Shown one piece after another: positions 1 to 13,039 of a DNA stretch of 64,000 nucleotides. The translations under genes and the position numbers were made by a program. The notes beneath the pieces are model-generated. The model was given only the letters and a program-made list of their open reading frames with translations. It had not been told where the DNA came from and did not search any database. The DNA is from Artocarpus heterophyllus (Eukaryota; Streptophyta; Magnoliopsida; Rosales; Moraceae): the NCBI GenBank assembly GCA_025403435.1, contig CM046348.1:28972148-29036147 (forward strand), read 5' to 3'. How positions within the stretch are numbered: the stretch's first letter is position 1; each line of letters opens with the position of its first letter.

Positions 1-2091
1 ACTAGTCAAGTTATGAAAAAGGAATGAATGATTAATGTTTACGTTTTATTATCAATCGAGTGGATTGATAATAAAGAAAGTTAATTAATGAGTCGGCTGT
101 CGTTTGATCAGGACGCAGAGGCCGACTAATGGAAGGAACGAGAAAGGAACGGAATAGAGAACGCTAGAGCATAGTTTGTGTAAGTTTCAAACCTCACCTA
201 CAGCATGAAGTAAATGATTTTTAAATGTTTATTTATATGATTTGCAAATGTGTTTGCAATTGTTAAGCAAGTTTCTTTTAAAGTATATTTGCATTTATTA
301 TGCAAAAAGTTTTAAAGTTCAAGAAAAAGAATTGCAATGAAATTGCAATCGTTATGTTAAAGGTTTATTGGCATATTGATATGCATAACGTTATTTAAAA
401 GTCTAAGTTATGATTTTCAAAGTATTGAAAGTATGTTTTGCATTATGACAATGCATAATGTTTTATAGTTTAAGTTAAAGGTTAATGATGCATTTGCTAT
501 GCAATAATTTGCATTTGTTGTGCAATAAATTTAAGAATAAAAGTTATAGTTTGCAAAATGTGTTTGCATTTTATGATGTATTTATTAAGCAATATGTTGC
601 ATTTGTTATGCAATGAGTGTTAGAATGCAAATTATGATTAGTAAAATGTGTTTGCATTTTATGTTGCATTTATTATGCAATATGTTGCATCTGTTATGCA
701 ATAAATTTTATAGTACAAGTTATGAATTGCAAGTGTATTGCATATAATGTGATTGCATTTGAAATGCTCACTAAAGTTAATAAGAAGGTAATGTAAGGAT
801 AAAAAGAAAGTGTCGTACCAGCCTCTTTGTTATGAGGTAATAAAGTAAAATTAAAGTGTGACCTCCTGAAGGTGAGGTACAAGACCTCAATGTTTGATGG
901 TCTCAAGTCTTCCACAAGGGAAGCATCATGTTTATGATCTCATGATTAATGAGTTGGTACGAACACTAAAGTAAAGTAAGGAAAAGGAAGGTTATAAGAT
1001 AAAGAAAGTTAAGGAACAAGAATAAAGATTGAGAAAGAAATGAATATTTAAGTTTATAGAATGTTCATAAAAGGCTCATAATTAAAGTTAATAATTGAGC
1101 ATAAATGAAGTCATGCATTCTAATGTTGCTTGAATGCCTTTCATGAAATGTTTATATGCTATGTTATGGAAAACATTCAGAGAAATGTTTTATGACAAAT
1201 GTTTATGAAAAACATTTTCATGTTTTCAAGAGACGGTTTATGAACGACATTTTAAGAAAAACGTTCAAGAAATGTTTTAAGAGAAAGGTTTTACATTAAA
1301 TGTTTATGAAAAACATTTCATGTTTGCAAGAAAAGGTTTACGAATGACGTTTTAAGAAAAACGTTGAAGAAATGTTTTATGAAAAATGTTTTCAGAAATG
1401 TTCTATGAAAGACGTTTATGAAGAACGTTTTTAGAAATGTTTAAGGAAAAAGTTTATGAAAAATATTTTCATAAATGTTTATGGAAAACGTTCATGAAGA
1501 ACGTTTCAAGAGAAAGGTTTTCATGAGAAAAGTTTTTAAAGCATGTTTAAATGCTTTGTGAGATTATGTTTGAACTTGCTGAGCGAAAGCTCATTAAAAG
1601 TTTTTCATGCTGTAGGTAATTTATGGGTGACCAATGGGACCCGTTAGAAGAGCTGGGTGCTGCGGAGGACAGATGCGAAGATTTGGGTATGGATACCATC
1701 ACTGTTTGCTTCCGCTACGTAAAGAAAATGTTTTCTATTGTTTAATGTTGTGTTTTCGAAGTTTAAAGAAAACCAGAGTTTTAAGAATTGTGTTCAAAGT
1801 TTTAAGATACAGTTTATGAACTGTTTTATGTAATTATAAAGTAAAGTTTTAAATTATGATTTAATAAATGTTTCTTATTAAGTTTTGAGAAACGATTTGA
1901 AATGATTTTAAGGACAAGTGTTGAGCGATGTCTCCACTTGAATGCGACAGAGGTCGCATCAATTTTAAAGAACGTTTAAGGAAAGAAAAAAAAAATTATT
2001 ACAGTATTTTCTTACTAAGTAAGTAAGATTACTGTTATGAAACTATGTTTATGAAAGTAAAGTGACTGCCCGAAAAGGCGGGTCGTCACAC
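1..2091 (+). repeat. LTR fragment (Ty3/gypsy-like), 3' part
   Basis: AT-rich, non-coding sequence ending in GGGTCGTCACA at 2091, the ACA end expected of an LTR read on the plus strand. The part from about 170 to 1010 is recognisably the reverse complement of about 2200-2640. Shared landmarks include the 'aagtttcaaacct' block, the 'gctcactaaagtt' block and the 'ttccacaa(g/a)ggaagca' block. The start lies left of the window. A short ORF near 1634 shows no family motif and is not called. Assignment to Ty3/gypsy rests on the TGTGACGACCC-type terminus (reverse complement) and on similarity of 1550-1640 to the LTR fragment at 41150-41290; there is no coding domain. Confidence 0.5.
1165..1520. repeat. 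Degenerate tandem array inside the LTR
   Basis: Copies of a roughly 100-bp unit built from 'gtttatgaaaaac(g/a)tt' and 'aagaaatgtttta' follow each other. The unit starting near 1198 (aaatgtttatgaaaaacatt) is clearly repeated near 1304, and shorter degenerate pieces continue to about 1520. The array has no coding content. Confidence 0.6.
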
Positions 2092-5000
2092 ATATCATGA
2101 AAAGGAATGCAAGCAAGGTCATTTATGAACTTGTTATGATCATTCATAACTTATTTAAACTTCTTATCATCATTCTTATCCCTTCTTTATCTTGAGGGCT
2201 TAAGCGTTCGCATCAACACCATCAATTATAAGATCATAAACATAATGCTTCCTTTGTGGAAAACTTAAGACTATCAAACAACAAGGTCATAACTTTAACA
2301 TAATTTGTATACTTCACATCTAGGAGGCTAGTACGGCACTTTAATTATCATCATTGATTTACCTTCTTGTAAACTTTAGTGAGCATATACAATGCTAAAC
2401 ATACCTTATGCTATAACTTAGCATTTGAACTTTAAACATAACAAATGCAAACATTTTGCAAATCATGACTTGAACTTTAAAACATTATGCATAAAAAATG
2501 CAATACATTTCAAACATATTCAAAGCATTCAAAAATCATTTTCTTCAAGCCATAAGTAAGGTTTGAAACTTACTTTAGTACTGTTCTAGCATTCCTACTT
2601 TATCCTTTTTCCTTCTATTTGTCAACTTTGTATTCTGTACAAACAACACACAACTACTAGCCAACTTTTCTTATTACTGACCTCCTCTATCGATAGCGGA
2701 ACTTAGACATTAAGCATTCATTCTTAATAAGGTGCTTCATTGCTTATTGGTTTGCTTAGCCGTTACTTAACTTGAATGTCCCTTAGTCAAATTTCCTGTC
2801 TTACTTGGTGGTTTCGTTACTTAACTTGATATGGAATATTTTTTGTCTAAGGACGTTTTGCTAATTCAGAGGGCTTGGGTCCATTTTAGTGGTTTTCTTA
2901 AAAATAACAAAAATAGTTTTTTGTAAGTAACGTAATCTTACTAGACTTCTCATTTTTACTTTACCATCCTATTAGTAGCACGTTATGAAAAAATTCTCTC
3001 TAAGGGACGTTTTTCTAAATCGGGTGTTTCGGGTCCGTTGTGGCCTTTTATGAAAAATGACCATTTTACCTTTCACAGGTCATGAAGGTCTTTAAAAACT
3101 TTCAGAACCCGTTTTAAAAAACTTACATTTCCTTGCTTCTCATGTTATTACGAAAAACCAAATATCAGTTTCCTTTTTGTGAAAAAACAATTTTATCAAG
3201 ATTTTATAGTTTTAGCCTGTAATATGAAAATCTTGGTAATTAAAGCCATAACATGTTTCTCTTTCTTTACTTGATAGAAACCTTAAATCCTTTCAAACTT
3301 AGAATCTGTGGTTACTCACTACCTATAGCAATATAGAAAGCCAACATTTCACAATGAAAATTCAGTTTTATGCGATTTTATGGTTTTGGCCATCGGGACA
3401 AAAATTAACCATCTTATGCTAAAACATTCTTTTTTTTTTTTTTTTGCAAGGATTAAAACTTACAAAAGATCCTTAGTATAATTCAAACCATTTCATAATG
3501 TTTTTCTTTTTAAAAAAAAAATTCGTGATTAAAATCTCATAAAATTCACAATTTAAAATGGGTATGGAATTTTTACTAACCGTCTACAATTTATATTATT
3601 TTGATGAGATCTACAACTTTTATGTTTTAAATTTTCTTAAAATAATTCTTCTTAACAATGTTCTTGAAAAGGCGTAACTGAAATCAACATTTTTCAGCTT
3701 GTTGAGCTCTAAATTCGAGTGGGATTTCTTCATAAAAGTTGTCCGAATAAATGTTTTCAATAAATCTCACATTGAACTCAAAGAATAATTTGGTCTCTAA
3801 GGGCCTCAAACATTTAAATATTTTAAAAATATCCTCAAACACACTTTTTGCACTTTAACTTCCTTTAACTTATTTTCCTAAGGTTTGATCATATTTAAAC
3901 CTTTCCAAACACATTATTAAGCACTTAATACTTATAATAATCATGCCATAATATTTTCTTTTTATGCCATGATCTAGAACCATTTTATCAAACACTTCAA
4001 ATGCTTAAACCTTTGTATTTTGACAAAGTTTGTCAAATCTTATCATCTTAGCATTAAACCGTAGTCTTTTAATTATCCACCATCATTGTCATACATTAAA
4101 ATACTAAATAATTATATCATAGTGTCCTTAGTAAATACCATAGTCCATAAATATTAAATCAAACACCTTATATACATAACCATTTCAAGGTTATGGTTTA
4201 GAATTTACCTAGAGATTTAAGGGGCTTTTGTTCACCTTTTTGATGCTAGAAAACCCTTTAGGATTCTTGACAACTATCTATAACATAACCCATGAAGTTC
4301 TCATCCAAAACATGAGCAAAACCCTAGAACACAATAAGTAAAGTTAGGATTTTTACCTCCAAAATAGTTTTTCCTTGATCTACAACACTTGACCTTGATC
4401 ATAAGATTGATTAGGAGTTGTGGTTTTGAAAAAAAAAAGTACATGAGAAAGAGTGCTAGGGGCTGCCAGTTTTGGTAGGGAGAAAGGGACTTGTTTTGCT
4501 TCAAGTGTGCATAGAAAAAAAAAAAGACAACAAAGAGTGATTTTTTACTCATCGTTTGCTCTTGTGATGACTCACACTTTTTGACATAAAAATAACTCAA
4601 AATGGACCAATTTCCCACAATTTAGGTGGCACTTAGATGGTTTTATCCACTTGAGCCCTTAATGGCAGAAATAATTAGTCTAGGGACCAATTTGTAATTT
4701 TCAAGAGTTGCTCCCACCACTTGTAAAAATTGGCCACCATTGAGGGAGACGTGGACTTTTTTCCACCCTTTGGGTGTCCTTGTGGGTCCCACATTACTTT
4801 TTACATAGTCCAAATTTATATTAACAATATTTATCCTATACTGCTTGTGCACTTCCCATAATGTCGGTATTCTTTTTATACTATTTATGAGGTCTCACAA
4901 CCTTCCATACTGTTTTAAAACTTGCATATAGTATAATTCTTATATTGTTTATCTTTAAACAGTCTAATTTTTATACTGCTTGACTTATATAGTATAATAT

Positions 5001-5454
5001 TATACTGCTTAATTTTTATATTGTATAATTTTTATATTTTTATACAGTATTTTTCTTAAACTATATACTTCTTATATTTATCATACAATATTTTCTTTTA
5101 TTATACTTTTATCTTTTTAATTTGTTGTAATACATTTCACAACAATTAAGGTTTCTAGCTTATTTTCACATCATTCCTTCTTTGTTTGTCAATTTATCAT
5201 TATCTTTCATTTAATTTGTACTTTACTTAAGACTATGACATGATTTTTGACTTTAAAAATTCCATATTTACTTTTATAGAATTTTTTGTAAAAATCATGT
5301 TTAAACAATAATCCTTGTGACACTCTTTATGTTCTTAAAATATTTAATAATTTTTCGAGCATAAACTTTAACGCATAAAATTCGTACTTTAATTACTTAA
5401 CATAATCTCTTAGTTATTGCTTATATAATGCACTAAAAATGTTTAAGTGTCACA
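2092..5454 (-). repeat. Second LTR of the same family, inverted and truncated
   Basis: On the minus strand the sequence begins TGTGACACTTAAAC at 5454, a plausible LTR start. Its part at 2640-2160 aligns with about 170-1010 of the neighbouring LTR in opposite orientation. It stops at 2091/2092, where the other LTR ends, which suggests that the left element inserted into this one. It also contains a weak 150-bp direct duplication (2849-2885 and 2998-3034, both 'tctaagg(g)acgttt...gggtcc') and a region of repeated 'tatactgctt' at about 4835-5075. No ORF here shows a domain. Confidence 0.45.
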
Positions 5455-6335
5455 CATAGCACTTAGACGACACAAAAAAAAGAAGAAGCCAAGAAACATA
5501 TGAAAATAAAAGGAAACACTAGACGAAATATGAAAAACACATAAACAAGTTGTGGTAAAAAGAACCCAAACCAAAATAAATAGAAAAAAAAAACCACAAA
5601 CAACAATAACAAAACTTCTAGGAGGAAGACGACCATCAACACTGAAAATAACAGGAAAATGTTGGGCCACAAATGATGGGATCGTTGACGGTTCATCGAA
5701 CCAACGCATGTGCACCACACACAATGCTTAATATAGCCAGCCAACACGACACTTTTGACACCATTAGATGCGTCGCACCACTAAGGACGAGACCTCACGA
5801 GAAAAGAAAAGCCAAATAAGCAATGCACTCAAAAAGCCGAAAAAGGCAATGCTCTTGTCTTATTTCATCTCATATTTGGATTCTATCTCTTGCAGCAACG
5901 CATCGCCATCTTAGCCTTATGAGCCATCTCAACCTCATTGCTCATAGTTTGGGAACTAACAGCACTAATAATCTATACCATTTTACAATCTTTCAAATTC
6001 TTGTGTGGGAATTTGTGGAAGGATGGAAATTCCCTCGTCTTTAGTGATTGTTCTAATCTGATGGAGGAGCTTTTCAAAGATGCAAGAAAAGTTCTCTGGA
6101 GTTCCAAAGGTGCAAAATTAGAAGCTCTATCTCCCTTTCCTCTCATAAGGTTCCTTCATTGTGGACAGCTCTAAGGGTTACTCATTAAAACTTAATGTTG
6201 ATGGAAGAATGATCGATTCACTAGATTTTTTCATGGTAGAAGGTGTAGGTTGTTAAAGATAAAAACAAACTATTTGGGAGCTTTCTCTAAGAGATTTGAA
6301 TGCTCGTACTTTCCTCTTTAGTATTATGCTATAAG
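5455..6335. other. Intergenic, no recognised gene
   Basis: Unique-looking sequence with short open frames (5823-6174) that show no recognised motif, no splice-linked continuation and no family resemblance. Nothing further is supported. Confidence 0.5.
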
Positions 6336-6506
6336 CAAGGATGGAGCCAATGTATTGGCAGGGGCTTGAGCCCCCTCAAGTTTATATAAACAGGCATATA
6401 CAATATATTTAAAATTGCAAAAAAGCTCTCTTAAAAATTGAATATGTAATATGTGGGCTGTTTTATCAATATTAACCCTGACAAAAATTTATGACTCCGT
6501 CGGTGG
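6336..6506. mobile_element. MITE relic with GGAGCCA-type inverted ends
   Basis: The left end CAAGGATGGAGCCA and the reverse complement of the right end (CCACCGACGGAGTCA) resemble each other imperfectly. The GC block 'ggcaggggcttgagccccctc' follows the left end. This end type (GGAGCCA facing TGGCTCC) is common in small plant DNA transposons. No coding capacity and no clear target duplication were found. Confidence 0.4.
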
Positions 6507-6509
6507 CTA

Positions 6510-6640
6510 CAAGGGAGAGCTTTAATGGGTCGGGTTTTACCTACAGTTCATGGGTTGCGTCGAGAGGTGGCTGGGTCGAGACTCACATTATGCACGGGCG
6601 GTAAGGGTCGACCCAAAACCCACCTGTTTACTTAAAACAT
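6510..6640. mobile_element. GC-rich hAT-like subterminal fragment
   Basis: Short GC-rich block with GGGTCGGGT, GGGCGG and GGGTCGACCC motifs, followed by an A-run. It resembles the subterminal repeats of the hAT-type element at 33304-33997 and the block at 9090-9225. It could be one end of a decayed element extending to about 9230, but I could not define ends or a target duplication. Confidence 0.25.
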
Positions 6641-7274
6641 AATATTTAAAAAAAAAAAAAACTCAAAAAGCCCCAAATCCGAATCACCTCCCTCTTCTCT
6701 ACCAAAACTCCCCCAACCCTCTCCTCTCTATCTCTAGCCAATCTGCCGCTGTCGTCCACTGTCGTTGCCGTGGTCTACGCTGCGCCCGACGTCGTCTGAC
6801 CGTTCACCATTTGTCAGTCACCACTACTACAAGGTCAGTATTCCTTTGGTTGGTTTCCTTTGTTTGCTATTGGTTGTGATTTATGGAGTCTTTTAATAGT
6901 TAAAAAGCCCTAAAAAGAATGCTAGGTCAGTTTTCAGGATTGGAATTCCGATGGAATTTTGGATTTGAACTTTCTGCTCTGCAAAATCATCATATATTTC
7001 GTTTTAACTTTTTTAGTGTTTTTATTTTTTATTTTTTATTTTTATCATAGTCTCGCATTGAGTGCTTCTTCTTCTCCTTCTGCGTAAATTTTTTCTCTGT
7101 GTAATATGGGAGAGGTTTTTTTTTATTTTTTTATTTTTTTGTTTACTTTAACATTCACTTGGGAGATAAAATATTGGTTTATGCACAAGAGATGAGATGT
7201 TAGTTGTTTCTTAAGACAATATCTGTTCAACGATTCAAAAGCTATTTATAATAAATATATGTACTTTTGCTTTG

Positions 7275-7512
7275 TAGACTCGACTAGTCGCTTAGACAAT
7301 GTCGACTACTAAGTGAAGACTTTCCACTTCATTGAATAAGGGAAGGGGGAGGTAAGCTTCGCTTAGCAAGCTTTACGAGGCCGACCGTTACGTAAGGCGC
7401 TGGCGGAGAAAGCTCGAAGAGCGTATGGGTGAGTTTACGCTTACTTTTAGCCTCTTTAATTGGTAAGCAGGCGAGCTAAGCCGCCCCCTACTTAAGATTC
7501 CATTCCTAAGGT
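7275..7512. other. Possible organelle-derived insert
   Basis: About 240 bp of visibly higher GC (roughly half G+C by eye) in otherwise ~30% GC sequence. It has a balanced texture (for example gaggccgaccgttacgtaag, gcgctggcggagaaagctcg) reminiscent of plant mitochondrial intergenic DNA. No gene is recognised. Assignment is by compositional feel only. Confidence 0.3.
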
Positions 7513-9089
7513 ACTTTTATCTTGAAATATCTTTAAAAAGGGAAAGAAAGATTTCTACATTTGATAAACAAAATTAGACAAACTAAAGAAAAAATATATA
7601 ATTTTCAAGCAAAAAAAAGAGAGAAAATAATAATTGAAAAAAATGTGGTTTATGTGTGATTTATTGGTTGGAGAATGATTGGGGTGTGATTAATGACATT
7701 TTTTTGCTAATGAGGTTTGATTAATGACATAGTAATGCTTATGCCAGCCTTAATAGTCAATACTCCAAAGACAGCAATGTGAAATTTTAAGTTAGTTAGT
7801 GGAGAGAGTACTTAAATGTGAGTTGACTTATCAAAGTGTATGTTACTTACTCCAAAGACAGCAATTTGGATTGAAAAAATGATGGTTGTATCTGTTTTGG
7901 TTGGAAAGCTAGAGGGTATATTCATGTTAGGGATATCTCTATGCACAACTACAAGGCTTCAAATTTTAGTTCAACTACTATAGTTGGTTCAAATTTAAAT
8001 CTCGTTTCTTGCATATATTAACTTGGTAGCTTATAGATCTGGACTACTTGATTGCAATTTATATAGGATCCTAAAGCATATGACTTATATCTTCCTCTCT
8101 CTTAGTCTATGGTTTTTGAAAATCAAGAGTGTTATGCATAATTCATTTCAATATTGTTGAGTGGGAATGTTGAATAGAAATTTTGAATTGATGCTTGGAA
8201 TGTCAATATTGTTCTCGCAGACTCGCACATTTCAGAAACTTATCTATGTAAAAGCTTTCAAGTTCAATGACTGACTCAAAATTTGAAATAAATTGTGCTC
8301 ATGTTCTTAGATTACATATATTTATTTTGTTATTCCTTTGAATGTGATGTTTTTTGTTATGTTATGGACACCATACTTTGAATGCGTTCATAAAGACAGA
8401 CCCAATAAGTGGATTGTGGATTGGTTGCAAGGAGTGGGTGCATATTCCACATTGCAAATTGGAATATGGAAATTTGATATAGGATTCAATCCCTTGCTAC
8501 CCAAAGATGCACAAATTTAAAGCACCATACTTGTGGAGAGGATTTTAAACATCTTGCAAAATTACTTAAAATTATGAGCAATTAGCAATTTTTGGTAAAT
8601 ATGTATACCATTTCATTGCTGATCATGATCTACAACAATCTCCTGAGAAGTCGTGGTTATAACTAATAAGTCAACCATTAAAGGAAGAACTAGAATAACG
8701 TACTCAATTAGCTTCCTTGAACTATTCCTTAATCACATGCACCCTTTACTATTTTACACCAGCCAAGTTCTACTAAGTTAGCTAAGGTCATCTCTCTCCC
8801 TCCCTCCCTCCCCCCCCTAACATTTGGGTCATAAACTGGAGGCTGATTATAGGAAATAAAAACATACTTCTTAGATTAGCAAAGAGTTAATTAAATATCA
8901 AATTTAGCTTTGGGTGTATAATATCCATTAGAAAAAAAGAAAAGGGAAGAAAAAGATAGAGACTGTTTTTGTGCTTTCAGGGCAGAAATGAATTTTTTTT
9001 CTCTTCCAAACAATAAAAAATAAACAATGTTGATCTTATAAAAGGAATGTTAACTTAAAAAAAAAGTTTCGGTTCTTGAAAAAAAAAAA
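7513..9089. other. Intergenic, upstream of the exonuclease gene
   Basis: AT-rich sequence without a supported gene. It contains a C-rich run (ccctccctcccccccc) near 8803-8817 and A/T homopolymers. The ORF at 8338-8520 shows no family motif. Confidence 0.5.
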
Positions 9090-9225
9090 AAAAAGTTTGC
9101 GGGTCGTGGGGCGGGTGGGTGCCCCCAATGACCTGCTGGGTTGCGACCCCCCCGCCCCATTTGTTGAATGGTGCAAGACAATGCGGGTCAGGTCCAAGCG
9201 CTACAGCGTGCCTCCTGACCCATTG
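9090..9225. mobile_element. GC-rich hAT-like fragment near the SDN5 5' end
   Basis: The motifs GCGGGTCGTGGGGCGGGTGGG and GCGACCCCCCCGCCCC are again like subterminal repeats of GC-rich hAT MITEs. The block lies about 70 bp upstream of the exonuclease start codon, so it probably overlaps the promoter or 5' UTR. Confidence 0.3.
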
Positions 9226-9295
9226 ACATCCCAGATGTACTCTTCTTCATCTTCATAAGTTCTTATTATTCTGCTTCTCAGGTGAAGAGAGTCAA

Positions 9296-12200
9296 ATGTC
9301 TTCATTAAAACACAAAACCAAGGGTTTGGCTTTGGAGGCCGATAGCTCAAACGACAACTTCACCGTCATTGATAATGATAAGCCCTCCAATTTCTTCGAT
9401 ATTTATGGTCCTCAGGTACTTACGCTCATTCTCTTTCTTTAATTTTCGGAATTTGCTTCTTTGAAATTTTTATTTATGCATTTATTTCCTTTTCTTCCTT
9501 CCATTTGGAGTTTTATTAGTTTCTTTTAACTTGATTTGTTTTTTGGCTGGAGGGATTTTGGATTTTCTATCGTGCTGTTTTGAGTTCTCCAAATTTGTCT
9601 TACTATGTTTAGGAAGTATAAGAACAATGTGGAGTAGTACAGGGAAAATGTATTTGAAAAAGATTGGACAACCCTTCAAAGCATACGTTTCATTGATTGA
9701 TTTTTTGAATCCTTCCATTATGGAGGGATTAGATTTTGCAGCCTTTTCTCTCCCTATAACCAACAAAGTAAGGAATTGGTCCTCTCCTTCTACTGCAAAA
9801 ATGAACTGGCTATTACTATCTTTGGAATGAATTTCATCCTCTAATCTTTCTAACTTCAGAAATATCAAGTTTAGATTCTTTTGAAGGATTTTGAATCTTT
9901 TATTCAATTCATTCCTCTCTTTAATCCCTCATAGCAAATATACATAAGTCTTAAAATGCATTTACTAATCTGTCCATCCCTATTCCTCCTCCCATTTTTC
10001 CTTCTTACTAAACAAGGCCGAAGTGAGCTTAAAGACTTAAAATGATGAAATGAGAGCCTGCCGACATTTAGAGCACAAATTTATCTTAAAAAAATGGGAA
10101 TTTCCACCAAAGCAATCCATGAATTTGGAAACTCCTGTGTCGACTGTGTTTCCTTGGTTCATCAGGCTGAGGAATCAGTAGAAATTCTTGCTCAAAGCTG
10201 TCAAAAGTTATCTTTCTTTGCTTCATGTGACTTGGAAAGTGCCTGAGACTGTGTTTAAGTTGCTTTGATGTTGAGGGGATGGTTGGGGTGTGACATTTAT
10301 TCATTATTTTTTTTATTGTGTTTTATCAATGACATTGAGCTCGCACTGTACAGGCTATTGTGTGTTGTTTCTTTACGTTATCAATTGTTTGTCATTTGTT
10401 TATACAAGTAGGGATTTTGTTGGATCTTAAATGCAACTGTGGGTGCTTCCTACTTGATGTCCTCATTCTTTGCCTGAAAGTTAAAAAAAAAAAAAAAGAA
10501 GAAGAAGAAGAAGAAAGGTTTTTCCAACCCTTTTCTTTTGTTATTTTACTGAGGATGATATTTGAGGAGAATCAAAGTGAAAGATAAAGCTCTTGGCCTT
10601 GTTTCTTGCAATTGTCTTCTTTGGATCCCCCTCTTTGCAGTTTTCTTTTGAGAATTTTGCCAAAACACCCTATATTTATGTCTAGACATGTTCTGACATA
10701 ATTTTAACTGTAGTATTGTGCGCTGGATTTAATTGATTTTCCTTTTCAGGGTAAAGCAGATATTGTTTTTAAAATACCAGAGGCTACCTCTACTCTGAAT
10801 TTGCAAGTAAGTTCCATAGCCTCCAAAATTTTTTATTTTTCTGCAAAGGATAGTAAATTCTGATTGGAATTCGTCACTGTGCTACAGGATGTTCAAGGAC
10901 TAGTAACTTGGGTGCTTGCTGAAGGATTCATGCCCCCATGGGTTTTCATTAAGGTAAAACTTTCCATTTACATTCAGAAATATGTGTTCATGCATCTTCC
11001 TGTGCCATGTAGTTAATTTTTGGATTTCCTTTTTCTATTTTTTTGAAATTCTGAATTAATCAGAGGACCTCACGTCTTTGTCATATACCAAAAGTCTTGC
11101 ATGGAATAATTATAAGATAGCTAGCGGTTTTATAAGCCCTTAGGTTCCATCCCCTTGCAAGCCGGTTTCACAACGGTGAGTTCTACTCAATGGGTTTGCT
11201 GCAGTCTTCAGATTTAGGTTAGACTCATGCTATTAGGTGTCAAAAAATCAATAAATATACTCTGAAATCTGAGCTTCTGGCCGTAGAATGTTTGTTTGAA
11301 CTGCTAGTTTTTGATCTGCAGGTGCGGTCACTTGCGCTTGCTGCATGATTTTGTACATGGACGTATAGTTGCAAGTGTAAAGCACCCTGAGTTACTTACA
11401 CTGCTGTTATGATTTGCTTGCAGAATAAACCCCTTATTCCAAAAGTGGTTATGCTTTATGTCCCAGGCCTGGATGCGGCTCTGTACTTATCACAGTCCAA
11501 AACACTTCCAAGTCTTCGAGAATTCTGTGGGAATCCAAGGGCAGTTTTGGCACTTAGGTTAGCATTCACATTATTCCTGGTTTCCCCTTTGAAAGTATTG
11601 TTTTGTATTTACTCAACTTCCTATTTTTTCAATGTTTATTTTTAATTCCTGTATGCTTGTTGTATATCTCTGTATTTTCCATCCAAAAAGGTTGACATAT
11701 TTTCCACAACTTTTGGTTGATTTTTGAATCCTGCATGCTAGTTGTGTATCAGATGGAATGCAAACGATTGATGCACTCCTCACGTGCAAGGTGAAAAGAA
11801 AGAGAGACCAAAATCATTCAGACACTATAAAATTTAAAACCGCAAGTGAACAAGGTAGATATCTCTTGAACTTGAACTGATTTAACCCTCTTTCTTGACA
11901 TTATTACTCACTTTATTACTAAATAAACTTGTTGCTTGACCCTATTTCTTGAGATTTTTATTCACATTTTATACATTTTTCATGCACGTGTTCATATTTT
12001 TATTGTTCATTATTTCATTGTCTAGCTTTTACTTCGATAATGAGATGTGAAACTTCTTTTGAGGAGTTCCTACCTTTGCCCAAAGTTAATTACCAATTCA
12101 TGGTACTAAGGTTTTTATGTTTGATGATTCCTAAATGTGCATCGGTTGTCACCCTCTTTCTCTCTCTCTCTCTCTCTCTAAGCCAAAGAACCTTTCATCT

Positions 12201-13002
12201 GACTTCCTTTGAAGGGAATATCAAATTGTAGGAGCTTTGTCACTGCTTATCTCTCATACTTTATTGTTTTTATCCGTTCCTTTTGCTTCCCATTATTTTC
12301 AATTCCATTTTAAGCCCCATTTCCACTATAAAATGGTTCTTTGCAGATCTTAGTGTGATGATATATATATATATATATATATGTATATATTGTATATCAT
12401 ACGAGGGTAATATGTGTGCTGGATTGGATCTCTTTAACATAACTACATTTTTTTTCATGCAGTTAATTGTGCCTCTGGGACAGATAAACAATCCCTTGTA
12501 GAACTTACAAAAAATATACCTTTCCCCATCACATATTACATGCTTACATTAAAAGAGATGGAAGACAATGGCTATCTTCTCAATCAGCCAGGTGATTTGA
12601 ACGTAGTATGCTGTTTAAGCTTCTTCTTCTTCTTCTTCTTTTTTTCCCCTTCCTGCTTACCATTTTGTTCTTCACATGCTAGCTTGTCCTCAAGTCCTAA
12701 TATATTGAATGTAGGTTTTGTTTCTACTCTCCCTGCTCCTTCAAATGAACATCCCTATGAAATGTTGGCACTTGATTGTGAGATGGTAAGTAGGTTGAGA
12801 CCTTAAATGCATTAATTGTTTATTAAATAGAATGATTTTGCTATTGCTTTCTTAATAAAAAAGTAAGTATTGGATTATTGTACACTTCAGAAAATTTTAA
12901 AGTTTGTGGAGCTTAGATTTGCAGAAAGATGACAATTATTATTTATGGATAGTGATGAATTGAGGGCTTTTGTTTTATCTATCTATTTATTTGTTTTTGT
13001 CT

Positions 13003-13039
<37 letters not shown>

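Noticed and set aside
4301..4618. 105-codon minus-strand ORF
   Set aside because: Runs through homopolymers within an LTR, and shows no conserved motif.
9482..9907. 141-codon minus-strand ORF
   Set aside because: Lies inside SDN5 intron 1, antisense, lysine/asparagine-rich with no recognisable domain.
12540..12806. Continuous ORF across SDN5 exons 6 and 7
   Set aside because: It reads through an intron (12592-12714); the spliced exons keep frame and give the conserved LDCEM motif.
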